A stretch of 45,437 nt of DNA from CAZXEJ01 sp964639895 (GCA_964639895.1 CAZXEJ010000017.1:1-45437); one strand, 5' to 3'. Numbered from the stretch's first letter, positions 34,307-43,239 are shown. Translations and numbers: made by a program. Notes: generated by a model not told the origin, from the sequence alone.

Positions 34307-35098
34307 ATGGGAAAGGTGATATGTGTAGCCAACCAGAAGGGGGGGGTGGGAAAAACTACTACCGTCGTCAACCTGGGTTCATCCCTCGCCGTACTAGGCA
34401 AGCGGACACTGCTGGTGGACTTCGACCCGCAGGCCAACACAACGAGCGGCGTCGGCATCGACAAGCGCTACATACGCAAGACCGTCTACCTCTCGATCAT
34501 TGGCGAAATGGAGCTGAGGGACATCATACGGCCCGTGCTCGAGCGGCCCTTCGGAGGGCTGCTCCACGTCGCCCCCTCAAACCCCGACCTCACGGGGGCC
34601 GAGGTCGAGCTGGCCTCAGAACCGGACCGCGAGAACAGGTTGCGTGATGCGCTCATGCCGCTCGTAGACGACTACGCATATATTCTCATCGACTGTCCAC
34701 CCTCGCTGGGACTGCTCACGGTCAACGCCCTGTGCGCAGCGCACTCGATACTGGTGCCCATCCAGTGCGAGTACTACGCCATGGAGGGGTTGAGCGACCT
34801 GGACACCACGCTTACGCTGCTGCGCGAGCGTCTGAATCCGGCGCTCGAGATAGAGGGGTACCTGCTCACGATGTTCGACCCGCGCAACAACCTATCCCAC
34901 CTCATACTGAGAGAGGTGAAAGAGTACTTCGGCGGTCTGGTTTTCGACACCGTTATCCCCCGCAACGTTCGCCTGGCCGAGTCGCCGAGCTACGGGCTTC
35001 CGGCCATAGTCTACGACAAGAAGTCCAGCGGGGCCGAAAGCTACATCGCACTGGCCGAAGAGCTGATCCGCAGGAACGGAGGAGGAGCGGAGGAGTGA
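34307..35098 (+). CDS. parA: Chromosome-partitioning ATPase ParA (Soj)
   Basis: 263 residues, deviant Walker-A ATPase that binds DNA as an ATP dimer and moves ParB-parS complexes. Motif KGGVGKTT at residues 11-18, LLVDFDPQANTTSG, and ILIDCPPSLGLLTVNAL. The short N-terminus without an HTH domain marks the chromosomal (Soj-like) type. Overlaps parB by four bases. No gidA, rsmG or dnaA is nearby, so the locus is not demonstrably at the origin. Confidence 0.95.
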   Translation: MGKVICVANQKGGVGKTTTVVNLGSSLAVLGKRTLLVDFDPQANTTSGVGIDKRYIRKTVYLSIIGEMELRDIIRPVLERPFGGLLHVAPSNPDLTGAEVELASEPDRENRLRDALMPLVDDYAYILIDCPPSLGLLTVNALCAAHSILVPIQCEYYAMEGLSDLDTTLTLLRERLNPALEIEGYLLTMFDPRNNLSHLILREVKEYFGGLVFDTVIPRNVRLAESPSYGLPAIVYDKKSSGAESYIALAEELIRRNGGGAEE

Positions 35099-35952
35099 AA
35101 AAGAGACAGCTCGGCAAGGGTCTGGGCGCACTGATCGGCACCCCCGGGGCCGCCGCCCGCGGGTACGTCACCGTCCCCATAGAGAAGATCGCGCCGAGCC
35201 CCTCGCAGCCGCGCCGAGAGTTCGACGACCGATCGCTCGACGAGCTGGCCGCCTCGATCCGCGAACAAGGCATCATTCAGCCCCTCATACTGAGGCGCAG
35301 CGGCGACGGCTACACGATCGTCGCTGGCGAGCGCCGCTGGAGGGCCGCACAGAGGGTGGGTCTCAGGGAAGTGCCCGCCATAGTGAAGGACGTAGAGGAC
35401 CGCGATGCGCTGGAGATGGCGCTCGTCGAAAATCTCCAGCGCGAAGACCTGAACCCCATCGAGGAGGCGCGCGCCTACGAGCTCCTCATCCGCGAATACG
35501 GCCTCACACACGAGACCATATCGGCGCGAATCGGGAAGGACCGCTCCACGATAACCAACCAGCTGCGGTTACTCAAGCTGCCCCCCTCGGTGCAGCAGGC
35601 CCTGATGGAGGGGCGCATAAACGCGGGCCACGCCCGTGCGCTGCTCTCCCTCGAGAGCCCCCAGAAGATGGAAGAGGCGCTTGCGACCGTGATCAAGGAG
35701 AAGCTCTCCGTAAGGAAGACGGAGTCCTACGTCAAGAGGCTCAACTCGCCCCGACCCTCGCGCTCTTCGCAGGGCGCCGTATCGCCCTACGTGCGCCACC
35801 TGGCAGATGAGCTGATGAGGGCTCTGGGCACCAAGGTGACCATCAGACAACGCGGCGGTAAAGGTCTTATCGAGATCGAGTTCTATTCCCAGGACGAGCT
35901 CGAGAGGCTGATAGAGACGCTGGCCGGAAGGGGGTTCAGCGTGACCTCCTGA
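35095..35952 (+). CDS. parB: Chromosome-partitioning protein ParB (Spo0J)
   Basis: 285 residues. Starts with KKRQLGKGLGALIGT, the conserved N-terminal tail that stimulates ParA. The CTP-binding domain has GERRWRAAQRVG, and ALVENLQREDLNPIEEARAY follows. The HTH is LTHETISARIGKDRSTITNQLRLLKLP, then a linker and a C-terminal dimer domain. The GTG at 35095 overlaps the parA stop (GTGA); the open frame upstream to 34732 is a shadow of parA. I see no exact parS site (TGTTNCACGTGNAACA-like) in the window. Confidence 0.95.
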   Translation: MKKRQLGKGLGALIGTPGAAARGYVTVPIEKIAPSPSQPRREFDDRSLDELAASIREQGIIQPLILRRSGDGYTIVAGERRWRAAQRVGLREVPAIVKDVEDRDALEMALVENLQREDLNPIEEARAYELLIREYGLTHETISARIGKDRSTITNQLRLLKLPPSVQQALMEGRINAGHARALLSLESPQKMEEALATVIKEKLSVRKTESYVKRLNSPRPSRSSQGAVSPYVRHLADELMRALGTKVTIRQRGGKGLIEIEFYSQDELERLIETLAGRGFSVTS

Positions 35953-36161
35953 GCGTGCAAGCGCCACTAGGCGCCGCCCGCGACCGATGCAGGGGACGCG
36001 CCGCCGTGGGCGCGTAAGCGGCGTCGGGCGGAGGGGGGGCCGACCGTGGCGGGGGGAAGCGTGCGAGCGTTGCGCACACCGACCGTGGCGGGAATGCAGG
36101 CTGGGGAGAGAGGAGCGGCCGGGCCGGCCGCAGGCACTACAACGGGAGATCGAGAGTACGT

Positions 36162-36425
36162 ATGGCGAAAAAGGCATACAAGGTGAGCGTGAGGGTGAGA
36201 CTCAAGCCGTCGGTGCTCGACCCGCAAGGTAAGACAGTGCTCGCGGCACTCAGAAACCTTGGGTTTGCGGGCGTACACGACGTGAGGGTGGGCAAGGTGA
36301 TCGAGCTCAGGCTCGAAGGAGAGAGCGAAGACGGCGTAAAGGGCGAGGTCGAGGAGATGTGCGAGCGGCTCCTCGCCAACCCGGTCATAGAGGAGTACGA
36401 AATAGAGGTCGAGGCGGACGACTGA
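36162..36425 (+). CDS. purS: Phosphoribosylformylglycinamidine synthase subunit PurS
   Basis: 87 residues, the small structural subunit of the three-part FGAM synthase (PurS-PurQ-PurL) of purine synthesis. Typical start (KVSVRVRLKPSVLDPQGKTV) and LRNLGFAGVHDVRVGKVIEL in the middle. Separated from parB by 209 bases with no clear promoter, and from purQ by one base. Confidence 0.93.
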   Translation: MAKKAYKVSVRVRLKPSVLDPQGKTVLAALRNLGFAGVHDVRVGKVIELRLEGESEDGVKGEVEEMCERLLANPVIEEYEIEVEADD

Positions 36426-36426
36426 G

Positions 36427-37161
36427 ATGGCTAAAGCGAGATTCGGCGTAGTGGTGTTTCCGGGCTCGAACTGCGACCACGACTGCATGTACGTACTCCG
36501 AGACGTGATCGGGGCCCGGTGCGAATACATCTGGCATGAAGAACCGTCGCCGGGCGTGTACGACTGCATCGTTCTGCCGGGCGGGTTCTCCTACGGCGAC
36601 TATCTGCGGTCGGGGGCCATCGCGGCCCGCTCGCCCGTAATGGACGCCGTAAGGCGGCACGCCGCGGCCGGCGGTCTCGTAGTAGGCATCTGCAACGGCT
36701 TCCAGGTATTGACCGAAGCGGGGCTGTTGCCGGGTGCGCTCACACGCAACGCGTCGCTCCGCTTCATCTGCAGGTGGGTCAACGTGCGCGTCACCAACAA
36801 CCGCACTCCGTTTACGATGCTCATGGAGGAAGGCCAGGTGCTGAGCATGCCGATAGCGCACGGCGAGGGGCGCTACTGGGTGGACCGCCCTACCCTCGCC
36901 GCGATGGAAAGCCGGCGGGGCGTGGTTTTCACCTACTGCGACACGGAGGGACGCGTCACCGAAGAGGCCAACCCCAATGGCTCGGTGGCCAACGCGGCAG
37001 GAGTGGTGAACGAGACGGGCAACGTGCTGGGCATGATGCCTCATCCGGAGAGGTGCTGCGAGGAGATCCTGGGCGGCACCGACGGCCGACTGGTGTTCGA
37101 ATCGGTGATAAGGTGGGTGGAAGAGGGCCGCACCCGCCCGCCCCGGGCCCAGGGGCTCTAG
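36427..37161 (+). CDS. purQ: Phosphoribosylformylglycinamidine synthase subunit PurQ (glutaminase)
   Basis: 244 residues, class I glutamine amidotransferase that supplies ammonia to PurL. FPGSNCDHDC near the start, oxyanion/nucleophile segment VVGICNGFQVLTEAGLLPG with Cys89, PIAHGEGRYW, and the triad His-Glu in GMMPHPER. purL is not in the window; the next gene is 780 bases on and unrelated. Confidence 0.95.
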   Translation: MAKARFGVVVFPGSNCDHDCMYVLRDVIGARCEYIWHEEPSPGVYDCIVLPGGFSYGDYLRSGAIAARSPVMDAVRRHAAAGGLVVGICNGFQVLTEAGLLPGALTRNASLRFICRWVNVRVTNNRTPFTMLMEEGQVLSMPIAHGEGRYWVDRPTLAAMESRRGVVFTYCDTEGRVTEEANPNGSVANAAGVVNETGNVLGMMPHPERCCEEILGGTDGRLVFESVIRWVEEGRTRPPRAQGL

Positions 37162-37851
37162 TACCACGTGCCCCACAACCCGAGCGTCAACGCCTCGCGC
37201 TCCCGAAGCACGGCGCGGTACCGCACCACCAGAAGCAGGGGAAGCCCCGCCGCTAAAGCAGCCACACAGGGACAAGCTCCTTCCTTAAGCCGCCCATAAC
37301 GCGTCGGCTGAGAGGCGTTGTAAGCAGGCCCGCCTCACACTCCCGCCGTCGAGGACGCCTCCCCTCTCGAACGGGCCGCCCGACATACGACGGTACGGCT
37401 ACGCCTCCACATCGATAAAGCCGCATGCCCTAGGCGAGCAAGTACCGAAATCCGACCCGCAGCTCCCCGGCCGGGGATGGTTCGAATAAACCGCCCGGTC
37501 GTGTCCGGCTACACGGCAAGCCCCCACGCAAGCTACGACGATCGGTCCTCGAACAAGCAGGCCCCTCCGGATTCAAGCGTGGTGGGAACAGCCTCTGCCC
37601 ACGGCTCCCCACTTCGCCGGCAGCCATACCCTTTCTAACCGTTAGGGGGCGAACGCTCACAACCCTCACGGCTCTCTAGTGACAGAGCAACTCCTCATCC
37701 GGCCCCCCCGAAGCCGCCCGGTCCCTACACCACCGGTAGTGCCCCTCTCCCGGCGCATCCCCCCGAAGCCCCCACACCACTGCTACCCCTTCTCAACCGC
37801 TCCGCCCCTACGCCTGCGCTCCCCCCCACCGCGCGCACCACGCCCCCCGGA
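37162..37851. other. C-rich spacer between purQ and the sulfur operon
   Basis: About 0.7 kb with no credible reading frame. Extreme C bias on the + strand near the right end (35 C to 8 G in 37741-37800), again between two + strand genes. A TTCGAA-containing stretch near 37480 is not part of a tRNA fold. Possible Rho-dependent termination zone for purS-purQ. Confidence 0.55.
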
Positions 37852-37880
37852 TTGAGCGACCGGGCGGGCTATGGTAGAAT
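37852..37880 (+). promoter_or_regulatory. Promoter for the TusA-cysteine synthase-JAMM-E1 operon
   Basis: TTGAGC (37852-37857), 17-base spacer, TAGAAT (37875-37880). About 60 bases before the first ATG. Confidence 0.65.
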
Positions 37881-37943
37881 TCTAGGTGCCGCGCGCCCGC
37901 CGTAGGGCCGTCACCGACCGGCGGCACGCGGCCGGCACGAGCC

Positions 37944-38180
37944 ATGGGAACGTATAAGGTCGACGCCACCATCGACATCACGCGTGACATCTGCCCAATG
38001 ACCTTCGTCAAGACGAAGCTCAAGCTCGAGACGATGTCGCCGGGCCAGGTGCTCGAGGTCATCCTCAGCGAGGGCGAACCCTTGATCAACGTTCCTCGCA
38101 GCGTCAAGGAAGAAGGACACAAGATCCTCGACCTGCAAAAGGTGGACTCCAAATACAGGCTGCTTATCGAACGCCGCTAG
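37944..38180 (+). CDS. TusA-family sulfur carrier
   Basis: 78 residues, SirA/TusA/YeeD-like fold. The sulfur-carrying Cys17 is in DICPMTFVKTKLKLETM, matching the family's CP-x-P/T helix start. TusA-like proteins pass persulfide sulfur between enzymes; here it heads an operon with a PLP synthase, JAMM peptidase and E1-like enzyme, so it may supply sulfur to the carrier protein's activated C-terminus. Its stop shares one base with the next gene's GTG. Confidence 0.9.
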   Translation: MGTYKVDATIDITRDICPMTFVKTKLKLETMSPGQVLEVILSEGEPLINVPRSVKEEGHKILDLQKVDSKYRLLIERR

Positions 38181-39130
38181 TGAGCCGTCCAACCACGCCC
38201 AGGAAAGAACCGGACCTGAACGCGCCGAGCACCATTGGCTCTATCGTGGAGCTCATCGGTAACACCCCCCTTATAAAGCTCTCGAGGATCACCGGCGACC
38301 TGAGGCCGGGCGTGAGCGTCTACGTTAAGGCCGAGTGGTTCAACCCAGGCGGCTCGGTCAAGGACCGTCCGGCACTTTGGATGATACGGGACGGCATCGA
38401 GAAGGGCACCCTTACGAAGGACAAGGTGATAATGGACTCCTCATCCGGCAACACGGCCATAGCCTACGCCATGATAGGAGCCGCGCTGGGCTACAAGGTC
38501 GAGCTGGTGATGCCCGCCAACGTAAACATCGAGCGCAAGAAGACCATCCTCGCCTTCGGAGCCAAGGTCATATACTCCGACGCCCTAGAAGGCTCGGACG
38601 GGGCCATCCTCAAGGCGCGCGAGCTGTTGAGGAAGAACCCCGAGAAATATTTCATGCCCGACCAGTACAACAACCCCATGAACCCGCGCTCCCACTACGA
38701 GACGACCGCCCCGGAGATCTGGGAGCAGACGGGGGGCGAAGTGACCCACTTCTTCGCCGGTATGGGAACCAGCGGCACGCTCATGGGCACGGGCCGTCGG
38801 CTCAAGGAGCTCAACCCCGACGTCAAGGTCATTGCCGTCGAGCCGGCCGAACCGCTGCACGGGCTCGAGGGACTCAAACACATGGCCACCTCCATAGTGC
38901 CCGGCATATACGATCCCGAATTCCCGGACGAGATCATACAGGTCGAGACGGACGTCTCCTACAAGGTGATGAAGGAGGTACTCCAGAAGGAGGGCCTCTT
39001 CATAGGTCACTCAGGCGGGGCCGCGCTTTATGCGACGCTGCGCTATGCAGCCTCGCTCAAGGAAGGCGTCCTCGTCACCATACTTCCCGACGGCGGCTAC
39101 AGGTATCTGAGCGGAGGGCTTTGGTGGTGA
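38180..39130 (+). CDS. PLP-dependent cysteine synthase, CysM/CysK family
   Basis: 316 residues, fold-type II PLP enzyme. PLP lysine is Lys61 in NPGGSVKDRP, phosphate loop SSSGNTAIA, and GMGTSGTLMGTGRRLKE binds the cofactor phosphate. It makes a C-S bond from O-acetylserine or O-phosphoserine. The neighbours (JAMM peptidase and E1) point to the mycobacterial CysM type, which uses O-phosphoserine and a thiocarboxylated carrier (CysO) rather than free sulfide; Arg-based phosphoserine recognition cannot be confirmed by eye. The C-terminus is shorter than in mycobacterial CysM. GTG start; overlaps its neighbours by one and four bases. Cystathionine-beta-synthase-like activity is an alternative. 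Confidence 0.88.
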   Translation: MSRPTTPRKEPDLNAPSTIGSIVELIGNTPLIKLSRITGDLRPGVSVYVKAEWFNPGGSVKDRPALWMIRDGIEKGTLTKDKVIMDSSSGNTAIAYAMIGAALGYKVELVMPANVNIERKKTILAFGAKVIYSDALEGSDGAILKARELLRKNPEKYFMPDQYNNPMNPRSHYETTAPEIWEQTGGEVTHFFAGMGTSGTLMGTGRRLKELNPDVKVIAVEPAEPLHGLEGLKHMATSIVPGIYDPEFPDEIIQVETDVSYKVMKEVLQKEGLFIGHSGGAALYATLRYAASLKEGVLVTILPDGGYRYLSGGLWW

Positions 39131-39540
39131 AGATAGAGTCCAGTGCGTGGGACGAGATAAGGAAGCACGCCGAGGAGGGTTATCCCAACGAGGTGTGCGG
39201 CGTACTCGTTGGGAGGGACGGCCGCGTGTCGGCGGCAAGGCGGTGCAGGAACATCAACACCGAGCGCGCCCGCGACCGCTACGAGCTCGACCCTCTCTCG
39301 TTCCTCGAAGCCGATACCTGGGCACGGCGGAATGGGATGGAGATAGTCGGCATATACCACTCCCACCCCGACCACCCCTCGCGACCGTCCGAGACCGACC
39401 GTCGGCGCGCATGGCAGGGGTGGGTCTACGTGATTGTATCGATCAACGGCGGCAGGTACAATGACGTACGTGCGTGGGTCCTCGAAGAGGACGGATCGCG
39501 GTTCAAGGAGATCGAGTTGGAGTTCTCAGACCAGACGTAG
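39127..39540 (+). CDS. JAMM/MPN+ metallopeptidase (Mec-like, M67)
   Basis: 137 residues, zinc isopeptidase of the JAB/MPN+ family. All expected residues are present: Glu22 (NEVCGVLVG), His78 and His80, Ser88 and Asp91 in HSHPDHPSRPSETD, the exact H-x-H-x7-S-x2-D spacing. In mycobacteria the homologue (Mec+) releases cysteine from the CysO-Cys adduct. Related enzymes trim C-terminal extensions from ThiS-like carriers (QbsD, HcyD). Both jobs are plausible here, since the carrier at 2036-2329 ends seven residues past Gly-Gly. GTG start, overlapping the synthase by four bases. Confidence 0.92.
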   Translation: MKIESSAWDEIRKHAEEGYPNEVCGVLVGRDGRVSAARRCRNINTERARDRYELDPLSFLEADTWARRNGMEIVGIYHSHPDHPSRPSETDRRRAWQGWVYVIVSINGGRYNDVRAWVLEEDGSRFKEIELEFSDQT

Positions 39541-39555
39541 GCGGAGGGTACGAGG

Positions 39556-40380
39556 GTGCGACTCACGGAAGACCAGATCTACCGCTACAGCAGAAACATA
39601 CTCCTCCCCGAGGTGGGAGGGGTGGGACAGGAACGGCTCCTGCGCTCGCGTGTGTTCTGTCTGGGCGTAGGAGGCCTGGGCTCCCCTATAGCGCTCTATC
39701 TTGCGGCCTCGGGGGTGGGCACACTCGGCGTGGCCGACTCCGACAGGGTGGACATCACCAACCTCCAGCGCCAGGTGCTCCACTTCACAAACGACATAGG
39801 CCGCCCCAAGACCGACTCGGCCAAGGAGAAGCTCACACGCCTCAACCCAGACATCAAGGTAGAGGTCTACGACGAGACGATCAACAAGAACAACATCTGC
39901 GACATCATCCGCAACTACGACATAGTGATCGACGGCTCCGACAACTTCCCGACCCGCTACCTGGTAAACGACGCCTGCTTCTTCGAGCGCAAGACCCTCG
40001 TGTCGGGTGCAATCCTGGGGTTCGAGGGGCAGCTCTCGGTGTTCAAGCCCCACAAGGGCGGCCCCTGCTACAGGTGCCTCTACCCGGAGATACCGCCGGC
40101 TGGCCTCATCCCCAGCTGCCAGGAGGCCGGCATACTGGGCGCTGTGGCAGGCATAGTGGGCACCATGCAGGCGCTCGAATGCCTCAAGGAGCTGCTAGAG
40201 ATCGGGAAAACCCTCGTCGGCAGGCTTCTCGTCTTCAACGCGCTCAAGATGACGTTCACCGAGGTCAAGGTCAACAAGGACCCCGCCTGCCCCCTGTGCG
40301 GCGAGAATCCCACCATAACCAGCATCGAACAGTACGAACAGCCCGAATGCGACTCAGATCTCACCTCTATCCTCGGCTGA
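39556..40380 (+). CDS. E1-like ThiF/MoeB-family adenylyltransferase
   Basis: 274 residues. It adenylates the C-terminal Gly of a ubiquitin-like sulfur carrier. Nucleotide loop GVGGLGSP (from residue 37), acidic segment VADSDRVDITNLQRQ, zinc ligands Cys171/Cys174 (CYRC) and Cys245/Cys248 (CPLC), and a candidate catalytic Cys188 in PSCQEAGILG. It lacks a C-terminal rhodanese domain, so sulfur must come from another protein such as the TusA-like one. GTG start with GGAGGG upstream. Client carrier is probably the CysO-like protein at 2.0-2.3 kb; MoaD or ThiS encoded elsewhere are alternatives. Confidence 0.92.
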   Translation: MRLTEDQIYRYSRNILLPEVGGVGQERLLRSRVFCLGVGGLGSPIALYLAASGVGTLGVADSDRVDITNLQRQVLHFTNDIGRPKTDSAKEKLTRLNPDIKVEVYDETINKNNICDIIRNYDIVIDGSDNFPTRYLVNDACFFERKTLVSGAILGFEGQLSVFKPHKGGPCYRCLYPEIPPAGLIPSCQEAGILGAVAGIVGTMQALECLKELLEIGKTLVGRLLVFNALKMTFTEVKVNKDPACPLCGENPTITSIEQYEQPECDSDLTSILG

Positions 40381-40397
40381 TGCCGCGCCCCGCCGGT

Positions 40398-40427
40398 TTG
40401 ACGCCCCGCCGTTGCGGGTGTTAATAT
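40398..40427 (+). promoter_or_regulatory. Promoter for TPR gene
   Basis: TTGACG (40398-40403), 18-base spacer, TAATAT (40422-40427), about 40 bases before the ATG. Confidence 0.6.
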
Positions 40428-40468
40428 GATGGAGGGGGGGTACAGTACGCGAGGGGTGTGAACCGACG

Positions 40469-40954
40469 ATGTCCGACAAAGAGCTTCTCCGCCGGGCTCT
40501 TGAGCTTCTCCAGAAGGCATACGAACTACAGATGGGCGGCGAACTGGAAGGGGCCGTGGAAACCTACAAGCGGTCGATCGAGATCTTTCCCACAGCCGAG
40601 GCCTACACCTTTCTGGGCTGGACATACAGCTTCATGGGGATGTTCGAAGAGGCGATCGAGCAGTGCAAGAAGGCCATCGAGCTCGACCCCGACTTCGGCA
40701 ACCCCTACAACGACATCGGGGCCTACCTCATAGAACTCGATCGCTACGACGAGGCCATCGGTTGGCTCGAGAAGGCCACCGAGGCCAAGCGCTACACGCC
40801 CCGCCACTACCCTCACTACAACCTGGGCCGCGTATACCTCACCAAAGGAATGATAAAGAGGGCGGTCGAGGAGTTCATGAAGGCCCTGGAGTACGAGCCC
40901 GACTACCCGCCGGCCGTCCACGCGGTGGCGAAGCTCAAGAAGGCGCTCAACTGA
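40469..40954 (+). CDS. Tetratricopeptide-repeat protein
   Basis: 161 residues, no signal peptide, so cytoplasmic. Three to four TPR units: AYTFLGWTYSFMGMFEEAIEQ, KAIELDPDFGNPYNDIGAY and following, and HYNLGRVYLTKGMIKRAVEEFMKAL, preceded by one degenerate unit. These form a superhelical protein-binding surface; partner unknown. It has its own promoter after the E1-like gene and precedes the SDR gene by 55 bases. Confidence 0.9.
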   Translation: MSDKELLRRALELLQKAYELQMGGELEGAVETYKRSIEIFPTAEAYTFLGWTYSFMGMFEEAIEQCKKAIELDPDFGNPYNDIGAYLIELDRYDEAIGWLEKATEAKRYTPRHYPHYNLGRVYLTKGMIKRAVEEFMKALEYEPDYPPAVHAVAKLKKALN

Positions 40955-41009
40955 GCCCCACGCCCGGACCGGGCACGTGGCGCAGGACGCACTAGGCGAC
41001 ACCGGAACA

Positions 41010-41738
41010 ATGACTCTAGACGGCAAGGTGGTACTGGTCACGGGTGGGGCGCGTAGGCTGGGCAGGGAGACGGCGCTTGCGCTCGCGCGCGCCGGGGCCG
41101 ACGTGGCCGTCCACTACCGCAGCTCCGCGCAGGACGCACGGGCGACGAGGGACGCCATCCGAGCCTTGGGGCGCCGAAGCCACTGTGTGAAGGCGGACCT
41201 GGCGCGTGCCGACGAGATAGCACGCCTCTTCGACGAGGTCATGGACGCCATGGGGCGCATCGACGTCCTAGTCAACAACGCCGCCCTGTTCGGCCGGGGG
41301 GAGTTCCTCGGCTGGAGCGAGCAGGAGTGGAACACGTTCATGGACGTAAACCTCAAGGCCCCGTTCCTCTGCGCCCAACACGCAGCACGCCTTTTCCCGG
41401 GCGGCAAGGGCCGGATCGTAAACATCGCCGACGTGGGCGGCATAGTACCGTGGAAGGGATACGAGCCCTACTGCGTATCCAAGGCCGGCCTCATAATGCT
41501 CACCAAGTGCATGGCCAAGAGCCTCGCCCCCGGGGTGCTCGTGAACGCCGTCGCTCCGGGGCCGGTGCTGCTGCCTGAAGGGGCCGACGACGAGGAGAGG
41601 CGACGGGCCGTCGAACGCACGGTGCTCGGGCGCGAGGGAGCGGCCGGCGAGGTGGCCGAGGCCGTGAGGTATCTCGTCGAATCGGACTACGTCACGGGCA
41701 CTGTCCTCGTCGTCGACGGCGGACGCTTGCTCGCCTGA
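41010..41738 (+). CDS. Short-chain dehydrogenase, pteridine-reductase (PTR1/FolM) type
   Basis: 242 residues, NADP(H)-dependent SDR. The cofactor loop TGGARRLG (11-18) follows the TGxxxRxG form found in pteridine reductases, not the usual TGxxxGxG. The catalytic set is Asp141-Tyr154-Lys158, with Asp instead of Ser and the same 13-residue spacing as PTR1 (Asp181-Tyr194). It may therefore reduce dihydropterins such as dihydrofolate or dihydromonapterin. Start ATG 41010 is chosen over GTG 40977. Substrate remains unproven. Confidence 0.85.
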   Translation: MTLDGKVVLVTGGARRLGRETALALARAGADVAVHYRSSAQDARATRDAIRALGRRSHCVKADLARADEIARLFDEVMDAMGRIDVLVNNAALFGRGEFLGWSEQEWNTFMDVNLKAPFLCAQHAARLFPGGKGRIVNIADVGGIVPWKGYEPYCVSKAGLIMLTKCMAKSLAPGVLVNAVAPGPVLLPEGADDEERRRAVERTVLGREGAAGEVAEAVRYLVESDYVTGTVLVVDGGRLLA

Positions 41739-41786
41739 GCGGCCGGCAGCCGGGACACACCGGGCGCACCCGTTGGAGCCGCAACT

Positions 41787-41815
41787 CTTAAAATACGCCC
41801 GTTTCCCTATATACT
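41787..41815 (+). promoter_or_regulatory. Possible promoter for arginine decarboxylase gene
   Basis: A good -10 box TATACT (41810-41815) with a weak -35 CTTAAA (41787-41792) at 17 bases. The start codon follows about 55 bases downstream. Confidence 0.45.
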
Positions 41816-41869
41816 ATTGTGCATTTAAGCTCACCGCTCCGGTGAGAGAACACGCGGGAGGTAGGACAA

Positions 41870-42415
41870 TTGTACGTACCACGCTACGCCTTTCTCACCA
41901 AAGGGGTCGGAAAACACAAGGAGAAGCTCACCAGCTTCGAAATGGCGCTTCGCAACGCCAAGATAGCCGAATACAACCTGGTGAAGGTATCGAGCATCTT
42001 CCCACCCAACTGCAAGCTGATACCGCGTTCGCAGGGCCTCAAGAAACTCAAACCGGGACAGATCGTCCACGTGGTACTGAGCGAGAACTCGACCAACGAA
42101 CCGCACCGCTTGGTGGCTGCATCGGTCGGGCTCGCCATCCCCCGCGAGAGTAACTACTACGGGTACCTGTCCGAGCACCACAGCTTCGGCCAGACCGACC
42201 GCATAGCGGGCGAGTACGCCGAGGACCTGGCTGCCTACATGCTGGCCACCATCCTGGGCACCCCGTTCGACCCGGACAAGAGCTACGACGAACAGAAAGA
42301 TATCTGGAAGATATCGGGCCACATCGTAAAGACCAAGAACGTGACCCAATCGGCCATAGGCGACAAGCGAGGCCTTTGGACGACGGTACTAGCTGCGGTG
42401 GTGCTTGTGACCTGA
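41870..42415 (+). CDS. Pyruvoyl-dependent arginine decarboxylase
   Basis: 181 residues, PvlArgDC family, making agmatine from arginine for polyamines. The chain self-cleaves between Ser41 and Ser42 in LVKVSSIFPPNC; Ser42 becomes the pyruvoyl cofactor of the alpha chain. The second conserved region, ESNYYGYLSEHHSFGQ, carries the catalytic Glu. The start is a TTG at 41870, with GGAGGT at a suitable distance (41857-41862). This family is common in archaea, chlamydiae and deltaproteobacteria. Convergent with recN across an 0.8 kb spacer. Confidence 0.92.
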   Translation: MYVPRYAFLTKGVGKHKEKLTSFEMALRNAKIAEYNLVKVSSIFPPNCKLIPRSQGLKKLKPGQIVHVVLSENSTNEPHRLVAASVGLAIPRESNYYGYLSEHHSFGQTDRIAGEYAEDLAAYMLATILGTPFDPDKSYDEQKDIWKISGHIVKTKNVTQSAIGDKRGLWTTVLAAVVLVT

Positions 42416-43239
42416 GGAGCGGTATGTCCCCCCCAGGGGGCTGTGCGTAGCGCAGGAGGGCGGCTGCCGCGTGCAAGCTCGCGCCCCAAGTGCGACGTAC
42501 GGTGCGGGCCGGACGGCTTCGTCTGCTCCCATTCCCCTTGTGATGTGCACGGGGCGGCAACGGGGCATCGGTGACTGCAACGGACAGTCTCCCCTCAACG
42601 CCGGTCGAACGACAGGGCCGCGTCAAGGGGTGAGACGAGAACGACACCCCCACCGGGCCTAGACGCGCTTGCGGCAGAGTGCAGCACGTTCGCGCCGGCA
42701 AGCCACCCCTCCTCCCCGCCCAGCCCAGAGCGGTGCGAAGGCGGTGGACAAGGCCTCGCTGGAAAGCTTTGGATTCCGCTCCTTACGTGCACGCTGTGGG
42801 GGGACTCGGTGTGCTTCGGCCGGCCCGTAGACGGTGTCCAAGATCCAAGCCGAGAGAGCCCCACGCCGGCTTCCGTCCCGCAACGAAAAGCCCCCTGCGG
42901 TGGGGAGAGATGATGCCGGAGGCCGGCCTTGCGGTCACATCCCCCTGCAGGCGGCCGTGGAACCGGCTGGGAGCGGCACCATGGTAGGCGGGGCATCCCG
43001 TGCTATGGAACGGAGGGCTGCGCACACGCGCTGCTCAAATACGCAGTTGGAAGGCGGGAGAGACGACGTCGGCCGAGGTGCCAATACGGCCCGGAGCCTG
43101 TTGAAGGTTCTACGACACCACGCCAGCCGGCCGCGCGCGCGGGGGCCGCGGGCCTTGGTAACCGCTCTTCGGGAGACGGGATCGACCAGGGCTACGGCTG
43201 TGGGGACCGCCCGTGCCCTCTACCCCCTACCATGTAGGA
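42416..43239. other. Convergent spacer without recognisable gene
   Basis: 0.8 kb between the arginine decarboxylase (+) and recN (-) genes. Frames on both strands are low-complexity and overlap. C and G are not C-biased (16 C to 22 G in 42721-42780). A short C7-A-G5 stem (42428-42440) just after the decarboxylase has no T-run. No RNase P, SRP or tmRNA hallmark was found. Confidence 0.55.

Noticed and set aside
34307..35952. parAB as evidence of the replication origin
   Set aside because: No dnaA, gidA, rsmG, DnaA-box cluster or parS seen.
37470..37500. GGTTCGAATAAACC resembling a tRNA T-arm
   Set aside because: No acceptor, D or anticodon stems can be formed around it.
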